From NCBI GenBank assembly GCA_021737695.1, contig JAIPDL010000031.1:1-38723 (forward strand): a stretch of 38,723 nucleotides of DNA. The letters run 5' to 3'. The notes under the pieces were generated by a model, which worked only from the letters and a program-made list of their open reading frames with translations, searched no databases and was not told the DNA's origin. Each line of letters begins with the position of its first letter. Positions within the stretch are counted from its first letter, which is position 1. Positions 23,178-32,424 of this stretch are shown piece after piece. Made by a program: the position numbers and the translations under genes. This stretch comes from Desulfotignum sp. Lineage in GTDB: Bacteria; Desulfobacterota; Desulfobacteria; Desulfobacterales; Desulfobacteraceae.

Positions 23178-26100
23178 GACCTCCTCCCTTCCAGTGATCG
23201 TTGGGGTATCGCCTTGAGAATGGCATCATAGTCATACCGCTTGACCAAAACACGGATTTTTTCTGCCACCCCGGCATCGATTTTCCGAATCTCCGGCCCC
23301 AGCTGTTCCATCGCATAGACATCGCCGATCTCCAGAACGTCCTGGACTGCCTGAGTCAATGCAGCGGGCAGCCGGACCATATCCGTTTCAGTCAATGTCA
23401 CGGGTTTCTGGTCTGTGTCGCAGGTACCGGCATCCCCGCTCTCTGGATCGGGATACTCATAGGTCAGGCCAAGGCCGTCACCCAGCATGTGGAATATCTC
23501 CTCCGCCTTGAACGGTTTACCGATAAACCGGTCCGCACCGGCGTCATAAATTTTTTCCACATCCTCCTCAAACACAACCGCCGTGATGGCGATGATAAAA
23601 ATACCCGCGGTTGCCTCATCCGCCTTGAGGCGCCGGATCGCCTCATACCCGTCCATGACCGGCATGCGGATATCCATGAAAACCGCATGGGGCGCCCAGT
23701 CAGCCGAAATCTCCAGTGCCTGTTCACCGTTTTTGGCTATGCGGATCTCAAATCCCGGCACCGCCAGGATCGAGGTCAGCAGGTCCAGGTTGACCTCCAG
23801 GTCATCCACCACCAGGATGCGTTTCGGGTCTGAGCCCGGGGCCAGACCGACCGGGATCTGTGACGGAATCGTTTGTGTTTCCATACTGCCGGCAGCCGCT
23901 TTCACCGGCAGAGAGAACTGGAAACAGGACCCTTTGCCCTCCTGGCTGTTCACTGTAATCTGTCCGCCCATCAGCTCCACCAGGCGCTTACTGATAGCCA
24001 GCCCCAGCCCGGTACCGCCGATCTGACAGGTGGTTTGGCACTGTTGAAACGCATCAAAGATATGTACCAGGTCCGATTCTGCAATACCCGGACCGGTATC
24101 CGCCACCGCCATTGTCAGGCAGAAAAGGTCCGGGGTTTCTTTATCCGCATCCAGATGAACCCGTACAGTGATTTTTCCGGATGTCGTAAACTTGACCGCA
24201 TTGCCCACCAGGTTGATCAGTACCTGCCGCAGCCGGGCCTCATCCCCGGCAATCAGCGGCGGCATCTGGTCCGGGATTTCCAGGGCCCATTGAAGCCCTT
24301 TGGACTCCACAGTTAAACAGAACATGCTTTCAAGGTTGTCCAGCAGGCGCTTCAGACTGAACCCCGCCGTCTCGATGGTGACCCGGCCGGACTCGATCCT
24401 GGACATGTCCAGGATGTCATTGATCAGTTTCAGCAGGTGCCGGCCGCTGCGGTTGATGGTTTTGACCTTGTCCATCTGCGCCGGAGAAAGGGAGGCATCC
24501 CGGCCCAGAATATCCCCGAACCCCAGAATGGCACTCAGGGGTGTGCGGATCTCATGACTCATGCTGGCCAAGAACACACTTTTGGCCCGGTTGGCGGAAT
24601 CCGCTTCATCCCGGGCTTTTTTCAACGATTCCTCTGCAATCTTGCTCTCGGTGATATCAAGGTGCGTGCCGGACATCATCAAGGGCCTGCCATCATCGGT
24701 CCAGGTGGACACCCGCCCCCGGTCCAGCACCCAGACCCAGTATCCGCCCCTGTGTTTCATGCGGCATTCCGCCTGGTAATAATCCAGTTTCCCGTTGAAA
24801 TGCCTTTCCAGCAGGGCGCCGCTTTGTGCCAGATCATCCGGATGGACGAATTTCTGCCAGGTCTCAATGGATACCGGGTTGAGTTCTTCCAGGGTGTACC
24901 CGATGATTTCGGCCCACCGCTCATTGAAAACGGCTTCCCCGGTCTGGACGTTCCATTCCCAGGTGCCTGCGCGGGTGCCGGTGATAATGGCTTCCAATCT
25001 GGACCGCTCCGTTTTGAGATCGATTTCCATCTGTCTTTGTTCAGTAATATCCACAGCCGAGCAGACCACAAATTCGACAGAACCATCCCTGTGCAGCCGA
25101 GGGGTTTTGGTAATGGACAGCAACCGGTCTTCTCCTGCTGAATCCAGCAGCCACTCCTCGGAAACAATCGCTTCACCCGTTTCAAACACTTCCTGATCGC
25201 CTGTCTTGCATATCGCGGCCTCATCCGGGGGCAAAAATTCATTTAGACACTTATATGCCAGATTTTCAGGTCTTTTCCCCATAAAATCGGCATGGGCCCG
25301 GTTCACTGCGCCATAGGTATCTATCGTTTTCAAATACCAGATCTGGACCGGAATATTGTCCAGCAGAATCCGCTGGTTCTGCGCTGCAGTCTGAAGTTCT
25401 TCCACAGACCGGGTGCTGGCCCCAAGACGATCCAGCATCTGGTTGATATGGTTTGACAAATGCTGCATTTCGGCCGGTCCGTTGACGTTGAGCCGTATGC
25501 TCAAATCCTCATGTCCCACAATCCGTTTCAATGACAACGCCATGCCTTCCAGGGGGGAAACCGCTTTCTTGACGACTAAAAACAGAAGGATGGCCAGGAG
25601 GGTCATCGCACCTGTCATCACCCCCAGATCCATAAAAAAGGACCGCCGCAATATGGATAAAATCCGGTGCTGATCAGACGAAACCACCACTTCCTGAATC
25701 CATCCTCCCGGGTTGCCCTGGATCCGGCCGCGAATCAGCCGCTGTGCCGGCAGCGGTTCATGAGAACTGGAATGGAACACCTGACTGCCATAACCGGTGG
25801 TGATGGATACCCCGTCTTTCAGGTGGCTGAAATCCATCAGTGCGGCAGTTTCAAAAGCTGACAACCGGATTACCACCGCCCCTTCCCGTGATCCGGGGCG
25901 GTAAATTGCCACCGCACTGATCAAGGTCAATCCGGTCTCATCGATTTGCCGCCGTTCTTCCCCCCCTTCAGGATCATCCAGCCAGGCCCCCACTGCGGGC
26001 ATATCTTCCATCGGATGGTTGGCTGCAATAACCCGGCCTTTGTAATCCAGCAGCGCAATGGTACCGGTCATGTCCACAGGCAGGCCATGGGCCTTCAAAG

Positions 26101-26389
26101 ACTGAAAAAATACCGGCAGCACTTCGTTTCGAAACCTGGCATCGATCAGACTGCCGATAATGAAATCGTTTTTCGCCAGGTACGCAGCCTGCCGGCTGAG
26201 ATCCTCGAGCCGTTCAGTGGTGGATTGAAAAATCCGTTCCGCATCGGCATGCAGTCGCTGGGTCTCCATCTTCATCTGGTATCGGGCATGCTGATGATAT
26301 GCCAGACCGATAAAAACCAGGACCAGTATCAGAAGCGGCGGAAAAATCCTTACCATGAGGTATGAAAGAAAGTTCTGTTTTGACTTCAA
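23174..26389 (-). CDS. Membrane-bound hybrid sensor histidine kinase (Cache-like, HAMP, 2 PAS, HisKA, HATPase, REC)
   Basis: A 1071-residue protein. Membrane helices lie near residues 11-30 and 253-273 and enclose a ~220-residue periplasmic sensor of Cache type. A HAMP region follows (275-330), then PAS domains at about 338-455 and 465-585. HisKA has His612 in ASMSHEIRTPLS; the ATPase domain spans about 715-828 (DTGPGI, GGTGLGLAIS). A receiver domain at about 857-975 has Asp906 in FMDIRMP. The final ~90 residues are helical and might be an Hpt-like module, but no clear Hpt histidine motif was found. The upstream gene encodes a periplasmic amino-acid-type binding protein, which could present a ligand to the sensor; this link is inferred from 10-base spacing. 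Confidence 0.93.
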   Translation of the reverse strand: MKSKQNFLSYLMVRIFPPLLILVLVFIGLAYHQHARYQMKMETQRLHADAERIFQSTTERLEDLSRQAAYLAKNDFIIGSLIDARFRNEVLPVFFQSLKAHGLPVDMTGTIALLDYKGRVIAANHPMEDMPAVGAWLDDPEGGEERRQIDETGLTLISAVAIYRPGSREGAVVIRLSAFETAALMDFSHLKDGVSITTGYGSQVFHSSSHEPLPAQRLIRGRIQGNPGGWIQEVVVSSDQHRILSILRRSFFMDLGVMTGAMTLLAILLFLVVKKAVSPLEGMALSLKRIVGHEDLSIRLNVNGPAEMQHLSNHINQMLDRLGASTRSVEELQTAAQNQRILLDNIPVQIWYLKTIDTYGAVNRAHADFMGKRPENLAYKCLNEFLPPDEAAICKTGDQEVFETGEAIVSEEWLLDSAGEDRLLSITKTPRLHRDGSVEFVVCSAVDITEQRQMEIDLKTERSRLEAIITGTRAGTWEWNVQTGEAVFNERWAEIIGYTLEELNPVSIETWQKFVHPDDLAQSGALLERHFNGKLDYYQAECRMKHRGGYWVWVLDRGRVSTWTDDGRPLMMSGTHLDITESKIAEESLKKARDEADSANRAKSVFLASMSHEIRTPLSAILGFGDILGRDASLSPAQMDKVKTINRSGRHLLKLINDILDMSRIESGRVTIETAGFSLKRLLDNLESMFCLTVESKGLQWALEIPDQMPPLIAGDEARLRQVLINLVGNAVKFTTSGKITVRVHLDADKETPDLFCLTMAVADTGPGIAESDLVHIFDAFQQCQTTCQIGGTGLGLAISKRLVELMGGQITVNSQEGKGSCFQFSLPVKAAAGSMETQTIPSQIPVGLAPGSDPKRILVVDDLEVNLDLLTSILAVPGFEIRIAKNGEQALEISADWAPHAVFMDIRMPVMDGYEAIRRLKADEATAGIFIIAITAVVFEEDVEKIYDAGADRFIGKPFKAEEIFHMLGDGLGLTYEYPDPESGDAGTCDTDQKPVTLTETDMVRLPAALTQAVQDVLEIGDVYAMEQLGPEIRKIDAGVAEKIRVLVKRYDYDAILKAIPQRSLEGRRS

Positions 26390-26399
26390 CGTGATATCC

Positions 26400-27656
26400 C
26401 TACCAGCTATGAACCGGCACTACCTGGCCCCGGTAGTTGTACCGGGCCACTATCAACGAAGCGGGTCCCAGCGCATCATGGCGGTCCGGTGTAAAAGGAG
26501 GCTGATAGTCCGCCATCACACCGGCATGGCAGTCAATGGTTTCCAGGGCATCCCGGATGGCAGCCCTGTCTGTGCTACCGGCCGTTTCAATGGCCTTTGC
26601 CAGCAGGTGAACCAGGTCATAGGCATGGGCCAGCCCGGGGGCGGCCGGGATATCCATCCGGTTCTCCACCTCCGGATACAATCTTTGATACGCCCTGAAC
26701 AGGTCATCGGCCCGGTCAGGGAAGGGAGGAGCCGCAAAATTAAAGGTCTGCAGAAACATCAGGGAGACCTGTCCCAGGTCATCTTTTACTTGTGATGCGA
26801 ATTTCCCGCCGGTAATTCCCCAGTGGGAAATAATGGGCAGCCGGTCTTCCGGGGGCAGGGATGCCATCGCTTTAACCAGCACCTGGCCCTCGGGGGGATT
26901 GGCCACCAGAAGTACGACATCGGCCCCGGCCTTCTGCATGGCCGCCAGTGCCGGCGACAAATCTGTCACCCCCCAGTTAAACCATTGAACCGAAGCCGTT
27001 TCCATGTTCCGGGAATCAATGGCCCCGGTCATGGCCTCACTGTTTGACCTGCCCCATCCGGTATTTTCCAACAGCAGACCGGCACGGCCGAACCCGCTGT
27101 CAAATGCCGCCTGAACCAGGAAATCGCCGGCAAACTGATCACAGACAGAAACCCGGAACACGAAATTCGGGTCATACCCGTTGTGCACCACCGGGGTTCC
27201 GGCGGCCCAGGGGATCAGATATGGCACCCCTATTTCATGAACAAGGGGCAGCACCTCCAGCGCCACCGGGGTGTGCAGTCCCCCAAGGATGGCCACCAGG
27301 TCCGGCATGGCAGCCAGATCTGCCATGTTGTCCCTGCCGCGCAAGGGATTTCCCCGGTGATCCGTCACCACCAGAGACAGGGACCGGCCCAGCACCCCGC
27401 CCCGGGCATTGATTTCTTCCAAGGCGATCCGGGCCCCGCGGGAAATGGACTGGCCGGACTGGGCGGAAGCCGATGACATATCCGCATCCAGCCCGATGAG
27501 AATGGGCCTGACGTCATCTGCTGACACCGATCCCGTATAGCAGATGGTCATAGCCAGCCACACCGCCACCGCTATCACCGTGATCAACCATCTATCGGAT
27601 AGCTGAACCCGGTTCATTGATCCGCCCTGCCTGACGAAAAAATTTTGATCATTCAT
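26400..27656 (-). CDS. Periplasmic binding protein of the branched-chain amino acid (Leu/Ile/Val) type
   Basis: A 418-residue protein of the type I periplasmic binding fold (GARIALEEINARGGVLG, LVAILGGLHTPVALEVLPL). A signal peptide is seen after Met14 (ITVIAVAVWLAMTICYTG, cleavage near SVSA-DD), and that Met at 27617 may be the true start. No ABC permease or ATPase gene is nearby. The gene is instead followed after 10 bases by a hybrid kinase with a periplasmic sensor domain. That context suggests a role as ligand receptor for signalling, like other binding-protein-dependent kinases, rather than uptake. The ligand cannot be read from the sequence. Confidence 0.85.
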   Translation of the reverse strand: MNDQNFFVRQGGSMNRVQLSDRWLITVIAVAVWLAMTICYTGSVSADDVRPILIGLDADMSSASAQSGQSISRGARIALEEINARGGVLGRSLSLVVTDHRGNPLRGRDNMADLAAMPDLVAILGGLHTPVALEVLPLVHEIGVPYLIPWAAGTPVVHNGYDPNFVFRVSVCDQFAGDFLVQAAFDSGFGRAGLLLENTGWGRSNSEAMTGAIDSRNMETASVQWFNWGVTDLSPALAAMQKAGADVVLLVANPPEGQVLVKAMASLPPEDRLPIISHWGITGGKFASQVKDDLGQVSLMFLQTFNFAAPPFPDRADDLFRAYQRLYPEVENRMDIPAAPGLAHAYDLVHLLAKAIETAGSTDRAAIRDALETIDCHAGVMADYQPPFTPDRHDALGPASLIVARYNYRGQVVPVHSW

Positions 27657-27733
27657 AACAACCCTTCACCCTGAACCGATTATCTGATTCATGATTTTCA
27701 CCAGGTATTTGATCTCACCTGACGATGCGATTT

Positions 27734-28834
27734 TCATGCGGTGTGTTCATCCTTCAACCCTTCCCAGAGTTCCGCCACTTCGGTTTCCAGAAAAACAAAT
27801 GCGGAAACCACCTCGGGATCGAAATGCCTGCCGGCATCCTGCTTTATAATCTCAACTGCTTTTTCATGTGAAAACGGTTCTTTATACGGCCGCCGGGACC
27901 GAAGTGCGTCATACACATCCGCCACCGCCATGATCCGGGCGCTCAGGGGAATATCCTCACCGCAAAGCCCGTCCGGATAGCCTTTGCCGTCCCACCGCTC
28001 ATGGTGGGACCGGGTAATCTCGATCCCCATATTGATAAACTGATTGCCCGGATAACTGTCCTGGACATTTTCAAGCGTTTCCGCTCCCAGCCGGGAATGG
28101 GTCTGAATGATCTTGAACTCTTCAGGTGTCAGTCTGCCGGGTTTCAGAAGAATATGGTCAGGCACGCCCACCTTGCCGATATCATGGAGCGGCGCGGCAT
28201 GAAAAATATTTTTGATGAAATCATCACCAATGCGGCCGGCATACCGGGAGTCTTCCCCCAGCTTTTGGGCCAGAAGCCGGCAGAATTCACGGGTCCGTTC
28301 AATATGGCGGCCGGTCTCCTCATCCCTGGATTCCGCCAGCTTGGACACCGCTGCAATGGTGGCCAGCTGGGATGCGGAGATCTCTTTGACCTTTTCCTGG
28401 ACCAGGGATTCCAGGTATTGATTCTGCCTGGCCAGCCTGCGCTGCGCCTGCTGCAGCTTCAAATGGACCTCCACCCGGGCCAGCACCTCCTGTTCGCGCA
28501 GGGGTTTACTGACAAAATCGATCCCCCCGCCTTCAAAGGCCTTGAGCCGGGCATCCGTGTCTTCCAACGCACTGATGAAGATCACGGGAATCTGTTTGAA
28601 CCGGGCATCAGCCTTGATCCGCCGGCACACCTCAAACCCGTCCAGATCCGGCATCATAATATCCAGCAGTATCAAATCCGGCCGACATTTATCCAGCGCC
28701 TTCAAGGCCTGTTTCCCGCTGGTCAGTTCCAGGATCCGATATCCTCTTCCAATGAGGATTTCCTGAAGCAGCGCCAGATTCTCGGGTTTGTCATCCACCA
28801 CCAGGATGGTGGCTTTCACAGATTCATGAGCCAT
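27734..28834 (-). CDS. Response regulator with HD-GYP domain (cyclic-di-GMP phosphodiesterase), copy 1
   Basis: A 366-residue protein. The receiver domain (8-125) has Asp58 and the Lys of FVSKPL. After a coiled coil (127-155), the HD-GYP domain runs from about 160 to 355 with His217-Asp218 in APLHDIGKVG, HHERWDGKGYP (GYP at 285-287) and AVADVYDALRSRRPYK. HD-GYP enzymes hydrolyse cyclic-di-GMP and control the biofilm/motility switch. All catalytic residues appear intact. It is very similar to copy 2 at 29942-31081 in every domain. The product should be cytoplasmic. Confidence 0.93.
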   Translation of the reverse strand: MAHESVKATILVVDDKPENLALLQEILIGRGYRILELTSGKQALKALDKCRPDLILLDIMMPDLDGFEVCRRIKADARFKQIPVIFISALEDTDARLKAFEGGGIDFVSKPLREQEVLARVEVHLKLQQAQRRLARQNQYLESLVQEKVKEISASQLATIAAVSKLAESRDEETGRHIERTREFCRLLAQKLGEDSRYAGRIGDDFIKNIFHAAPLHDIGKVGVPDHILLKPGRLTPEEFKIIQTHSRLGAETLENVQDSYPGNQFINMGIEITRSHHERWDGKGYPDGLCGEDIPLSARIMAVADVYDALRSRRPYKEPFSHEKAVEIIKQDAGRHFDPEVVSAFVFLETEVAELWEGLKDEHTA

Positions 28835-28949
28835 GGTTCATTCTCCCGGATGAATTATCTTCACAAGCCTGCGTCACCATACCATCACCGTGAAGAGGGT
28901 GTCCACTGATTTTCTTTTTTTCAATCATTTTGATTCCATGAACCAGCCG

Positions 28950-29522
28950 CTATTCACCAAGACCTTCTTCAACAGCCAGATTCAAGGCCTCATAAGTCTG
29001 ATGCAGGGCCGCCACCGCCTGTTTGTATTCCTGTATTTTTGACTGAAGCTGTTTATTGATCCGCAGCAGTTCCCGGGTTCGTCTCATCACCTGAGAATCC
29101 ATGTTGTCACTGCATGTCTGAAGCCGGCGCTGAAGTTCGGCAATTTTTGTATAGGCCCCCACCCGGGCCAGCACCTCTTTCTCGTGGAGCGGCCGCATCA
29201 CATAATCCACGCCACCTTTCTCAAACGCTTTTGCCTTGCTTTCCTGGTCTGACAGCGCACTGATGAAGATCACTGGAATGACCCTGAACCGGTTATCCCC
29301 CCTGATCCGCCGGCACACCTCAAACCCGTCCATATCCGGCATCAGAATATCCAGCAGGATCACATCCGGCAATACCCTGTCCAGCGCATTCAACGCGGCC
29401 CGGCCGCTGGAGAACGCCAGCACATAATATCCCTGGTCCTGGAGCAGTGCCTTGAGCAGCTGCAGATTCTCCGGAATGTCATCCACCACCATCACGGCAC
29501 TTTTTTCCATATCCTCCTTCAT
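28950..29522 (-). CDS. Receiver domain with C-terminal coiled coil
   Basis: A 190-residue protein. Residues 8-125 are a receiver domain with Asp58 in ILLDILMPDMDG. The conserved lysine of the KP pair is replaced by Arg (DYVMRPL), which may alter switching. The C-terminal 60 residues (RRTRELLRINKQLQSKIQEY) form a coiled coil without an output domain. It could act as phosphate sink, connector or dimerisation partner of the kinases in this cluster. The first start codon overlaps the stop of the upstream receiver gene; a second ATG lies four codons later. Confidence 0.87.
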   Translation of the reverse strand: MKEDMEKSAVMVVDDIPENLQLLKALLQDQGYYVLAFSSGRAALNALDRVLPDVILLDILMPDMDGFEVCRRIRGDNRFRVIPVIFISALSDQESKAKAFEKGGVDYVMRPLHEKEVLARVGAYTKIAELQRRLQTCSDNMDSQVMRRTRELLRINKQLQSKIQEYKQAVAALHQTYEALNLAVEEGLGE

Positions 29523-29938
29523 GGGCCCACCTCTTTTTTCCGGTGATGCAGTGCCGCCAGCGCCAGATGAATCTTGATCCGGGTCAACAACCTGTCCTGC
29601 TGAATCGGTTTCATCACATAGTCCACCGCGCCGAGGACAACCGCCCTGAGTCTGTTTCCGTCTTCCGGCAGTGCGCTGGTAAAGATCACGGGCACCTGGT
29701 GCAACCGCTCGTCATTCCTTATCCGTCGACACACCTCAAACCCATCCATCTCCGGCATCAGAATATCCAGCAAAATCAGGTCAGGGATCACCTTGTCAAC
29801 GGCATTCAACGCCGCTTTGCCGCTTTTGAACAAAAACGTCCGATACGGCTGCCCGTTCAAATAATTCTGCAGCAGATCCAGCTCAAATGGATCATCATCG
29901 ACAATCATGACACGGGTGCCTGTGGTTTCCAGATTCAT
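29519..29938 (-). CDS. Single-domain response regulator
   Basis: A 139-residue protein that is only a receiver domain. It has the acidic DDD pocket near the start, Asp58 in ILLDILMPEMDG and Lys in YVMKPI. It ends in a short basic tail (HHRKKEVGP). It begins three bases after the stop of the HD-GYP gene copy 2 and overlaps the next receiver gene, so all three are co-translated. It may shuttle phosphate between the hybrid kinases and the HD-GYP proteins, which is inference from position. Confidence 0.9.
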   Translation of the reverse strand: MNLETTGTRVMIVDDDPFELDLLQNYLNGQPYRTFLFKSGKAALNAVDKVIPDLILLDILMPEMDGFEVCRRIRNDERLHQVPVIFTSALPEDGNRLRAVVLGAVDYVMKPIQQDRLLTRIKIHLALAALHHRKKEVGP

Positions 29939-29941
29939 CGA

Positions 29942-31081
29942 TCACCCGCCTTTCACCTGACAGGGGGAATCGCAGTTGACTGCAGTACCCTGCGTGTCCA
30001 TGGTCAAAGAATCCAAGCAATCCGCAAACGCTGCCTCAAGAGTGACAAACGCGGACACCACAGCGGGGTCGAACTGTCGGCCCGATTGTTCTCGGATGAT
30101 ATCACACGATTTTTTGTGTGAAACTGGTTCTTTGTAGGGCCGCCGGGAACGAAGGACGTCATACACATCCGCCACCGCCATGATCCGAGCGCTCAGGGGA
30201 ATCATTTCGCCGGAAAGTCTGTCAGGATAGCCTCTGCCATCCCACCGTTCATGGTGGGACTGGGCGATCTCGACCCCCATGTCCATGAATTGATTTTCAG
30301 GATACTTTTCCCGAACCCTTTTAAGAATCTCAGCCCCCAGCCGCGTATGGGTCTTGATGATTTCGAATTCGTTGGATGTGAGACTGCCTGTTTTCAGAAG
30401 AATCCGGTCGGGAATACCGACCTTGCCGATATCGTGCAGCGGGGCTGCATGATAGATTTTGACGATAAACTCCGCATTGATCCGTTCGGCATAACAGGAA
30501 TCCTCCCCCAGTTTTTCCGCCAGTAACCGGCAGAATTTGCGGGTCCGTTCAATATGCTCCCCGGTTTCATCATCCCGGTATTTTGCCAGCTTTGTAACCG
30601 CGTCAATGGTGGCCAACTGGGAAACAATGACTTCTTCGACCTTTTTCTGCACCAGGGTTTCAAGATAGGCATTCTGCCCGGCCAATTTCCGATGCAGCTG
30701 CTGCACCTTCAACTGGGTTTCCACCCGGGCCAGCACCTCAGGTTCCAGAAACGGCTTACTGATATAATCGATACCACCGTCCAGCGCCTTCAGTTTGACA
30801 TCCAGTTCATTGAGCGCACTGACAAATATCACGGGAACATGACTGAACCGATCATCCTGCTTGATCCGCCGGCACACTTCAAACCCATCCATGTCCGGCA
30901 TCAGGATATCCAGCAGAATCAGGTCCGGCCGGCATTTTTCAATCGCCCTCAACGCTTGTTTTCCACTGGTCAGTTCAAGGACCCGGTACCCCCGGCTCAA
31001 TAGCATACCTTCCAGCAACGCCAGGTTGTCAGGTTGGTCATCCACCACCATGATAGTCCATTTATCTGCCTCATTTTTCAT
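29942..31081 (-). CDS. Response regulator with HD-GYP domain (cyclic-di-GMP phosphodiesterase), copy 2
   Basis: A 379-residue protein, colinear with copy 1. The receiver domain has Asp58 (ILLDILMPDMDG) and SKPF; the coiled coil is followed by the HD-GYP domain with APLHDIGKVGIPD, HHERWDGRGYP and VADVYDVLRSRRPYK. The active site looks intact. The last 25 residues (beyond DCLDSLTMDT) differ from copy 1. It is the first gene of the minus-strand signalling run and has a sigma-54-like promoter about 110 bases upstream. Confidence 0.93.
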   Translation of the reverse strand: MKNEADKWTIMVVDDQPDNLALLEGMLLSRGYRVLELTSGKQALRAIEKCRPDLILLDILMPDMDGFEVCRRIKQDDRFSHVPVIFVSALNELDVKLKALDGGIDYISKPFLEPEVLARVETQLKVQQLHRKLAGQNAYLETLVQKKVEEVIVSQLATIDAVTKLAKYRDDETGEHIERTRKFCRLLAEKLGEDSCYAERINAEFIVKIYHAAPLHDIGKVGIPDRILLKTGSLTSNEFEIIKTHTRLGAEILKRVREKYPENQFMDMGVEIAQSHHERWDGRGYPDRLSGEMIPLSARIMAVADVYDVLRSRRPYKEPVSHKKSCDIIREQSGRQFDPAVVSAFVTLEAAFADCLDSLTMDTQGTAVNCDSPCQVKGG

Positions 31082-31199
31082 GAATCATTCTTTCATTCAC
31101 CAGTATGTTCCATTAACCCCTGTTTTTTTAAACAACAATTGCACATTTCAAATCCAGGCCGCCTCAGACCGGCAACCATGGCCAATGCACTAAGGCTAA

Positions 31200-31216
31200 A
31201 GCACAAAATATGCCAG
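31200..31216 (-). promoter_or_regulatory. Candidate sigma-54 promoter of the HD-GYP signalling operon
   Basis: On the - strand CTGGCATATTTTGTGCT has CTGGCA at -24, TGCT at -12 and the GG-N10-GC spacing. Transcription would begin near 31189, about 108 bases before the first gene. An NtrC-type activator gene lies 3 kb away. Confidence 0.5.
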
Positions 31217-31342
31217 GACCGCCTCACATCTGTTCTGAAAGGACGTGTCAGGCTGGCCCCCGCAGTTCACGGGAAATAAGCCTCCCGGATATATTTTTCA
31301 GCGAGAACAGACCAAAGACAGAAAATCATGGCCTTGTCAAAT

Positions 31343-31369
31343 TGAGAGAGTCTATCACGATCTCTGTCA
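31343..31369. promoter_or_regulatory. Candidate enhancer element, copy A
   Basis: A 27-bp stretch beginning TGAGAGAGTCT and ending CTGTCA. It matches the stretch at 34124-34150 at 19 of 27 positions without gaps, with identical ends. It lies about 127 bp upstream of the sigma-54-like promoter at 31216, a usual enhancer distance. Confidence 0.45.
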
Positions 31370-31734
31370 CCCCCTTCGGTTCATGATCAATCAGTGGACC
31401 TCACCGACACACACTCAACCTATCATCAGGAATTGCTTTTAAATACCGCATTCCAGGGAAGCTCTCGAAAAGAAGACTAAATTTTGAAATATCTATAACC
31501 CAACCCGGATTTGCCAAAATCCATTTTATCCCAGCAGGGAGATAGTATGGGGCCATGTACCGGTTCCACTATTAAAATCTGACAGATCCTGTTTCTCAGG
31601 ATGACAGATAAACACCTCTGTCAACGGTGAGAAACTTCAGCTGAACATTGAAGTCAAACCCCTGAAATTGGAAGCAACCGGTGAAATGCCCAATGTCCCT
31701 ATCGAGCACCTGTTTGGAATCTTACCCAACCTCG

Positions 31735-32424
31735 TTATTGACCTCGGTTCCAGTCAACGGCAAAGCGGGTCAGGGCTGATGAACTCGAAAGGCCCAGCTT
31801 AGAGCGGATTTTGATGCGGTGGGCTTCAACAGTCTTGACGCTTATGTTCAGTTCACTGGCGATTTCCCGGGGTGGCAGTCCTTTTGCCATCTGCTTGAAT
31901 ACTGCCATTTCCCGGTTTGAAAGCGTTGACACAGAATCCTCGAAAAAAGAGGCAGATGCATCAGAATCACCGGGTTCCATATGTTTACACACCAATTGCC
32001 GGATGACCTGCTCACTGACATAAAATCCGGTTTCCAGCAAGTTGCGGAGAGCCTTGACGACATGGCGTTTCGGGCACTGTTTCATGAGGTAGCCCCTTGC
32101 GCCGATCTGCAAGGTTTTCAATGCAAATCTCATTTCATCATGCATGGAATAGATCAAAATGGATATAGAACAGGATAAAGCATTGATTTCAGAAATCAGA
32201 TCCAGGCCGGCAAAATCACCGTCTTTCAGAGAAATATCCAGAATAACCAGGTCCGGGATTTCCCGCCGGATGGCTGCCAGGGCCTCCCGGGTGTCTGCCG
32301 CCTCGCCACATACAATAAATTCCGGTTCATTGGCAACCAGCTCTTCAATACCCCGGCAAAAGGCAGGGTCGTCGTCCACAATCAGTATTTTGAAAGCAAC
32401 CGGGAAAAATAAATTATTTCCCAT
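31735..32424 (-). CDS. LuxR/NarL-type response regulator
   Basis: A 229-residue protein from the ATG at 32424; an ATG at 32436 is also possible. The receiver domain covers about residues 11-130 with Asp63 (LVILDISLKDGD). The DNA-binding domain at about 163-225 has the LuxR pattern LSNREMAVFKQMAKGLPPRE, IASELNISVKTVEAHRIKIR. It should regulate transcription when phosphorylated. Its start lies inside the end of the tyrosine-kinase gene, which suggests coupled expression with the exopolysaccharide genes. No cognate kinase lies in the same operon. Confidence 0.92.
   Translation of the reverse strand: MGNNLFFPVAFKILIVDDDPAFCRGIEELVANEPEFIVCGEAADTREALAAIRREIPDLVILDISLKDGDFAGLDLISEINALSCSISILIYSMHDEMRFALKTLQIGARGYLMKQCPKRHVVKALRNLLETGFYVSEQVIRQLVCKHMEPGDSDASASFFEDSVSTLSNREMAVFKQMAKGLPPREIASELNISVKTVEAHRIKIRSKLGLSSSSALTRFAVDWNRGQ

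Larger units (their letters stand above)
31082..31734. other. Long non-coding regulatory stretch upstream of the signalling operon
   Basis: A 653-base stretch without a convincing gene. It holds the sigma-54-like element at 31200-31216, the shared 27-bp element at 31343-31369, an inverted repeat ATCCTG-TTTCT-CAGGAT at 31586-31602, and two direct repeats TGACAGAT at 31580 and 31602. A short open stretch on the + strand (about 31606-31800, with PNVPIEHLFGILPNLVIDLG) looks protein-like but has no start codon in a good place. Confidence 0.55.
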
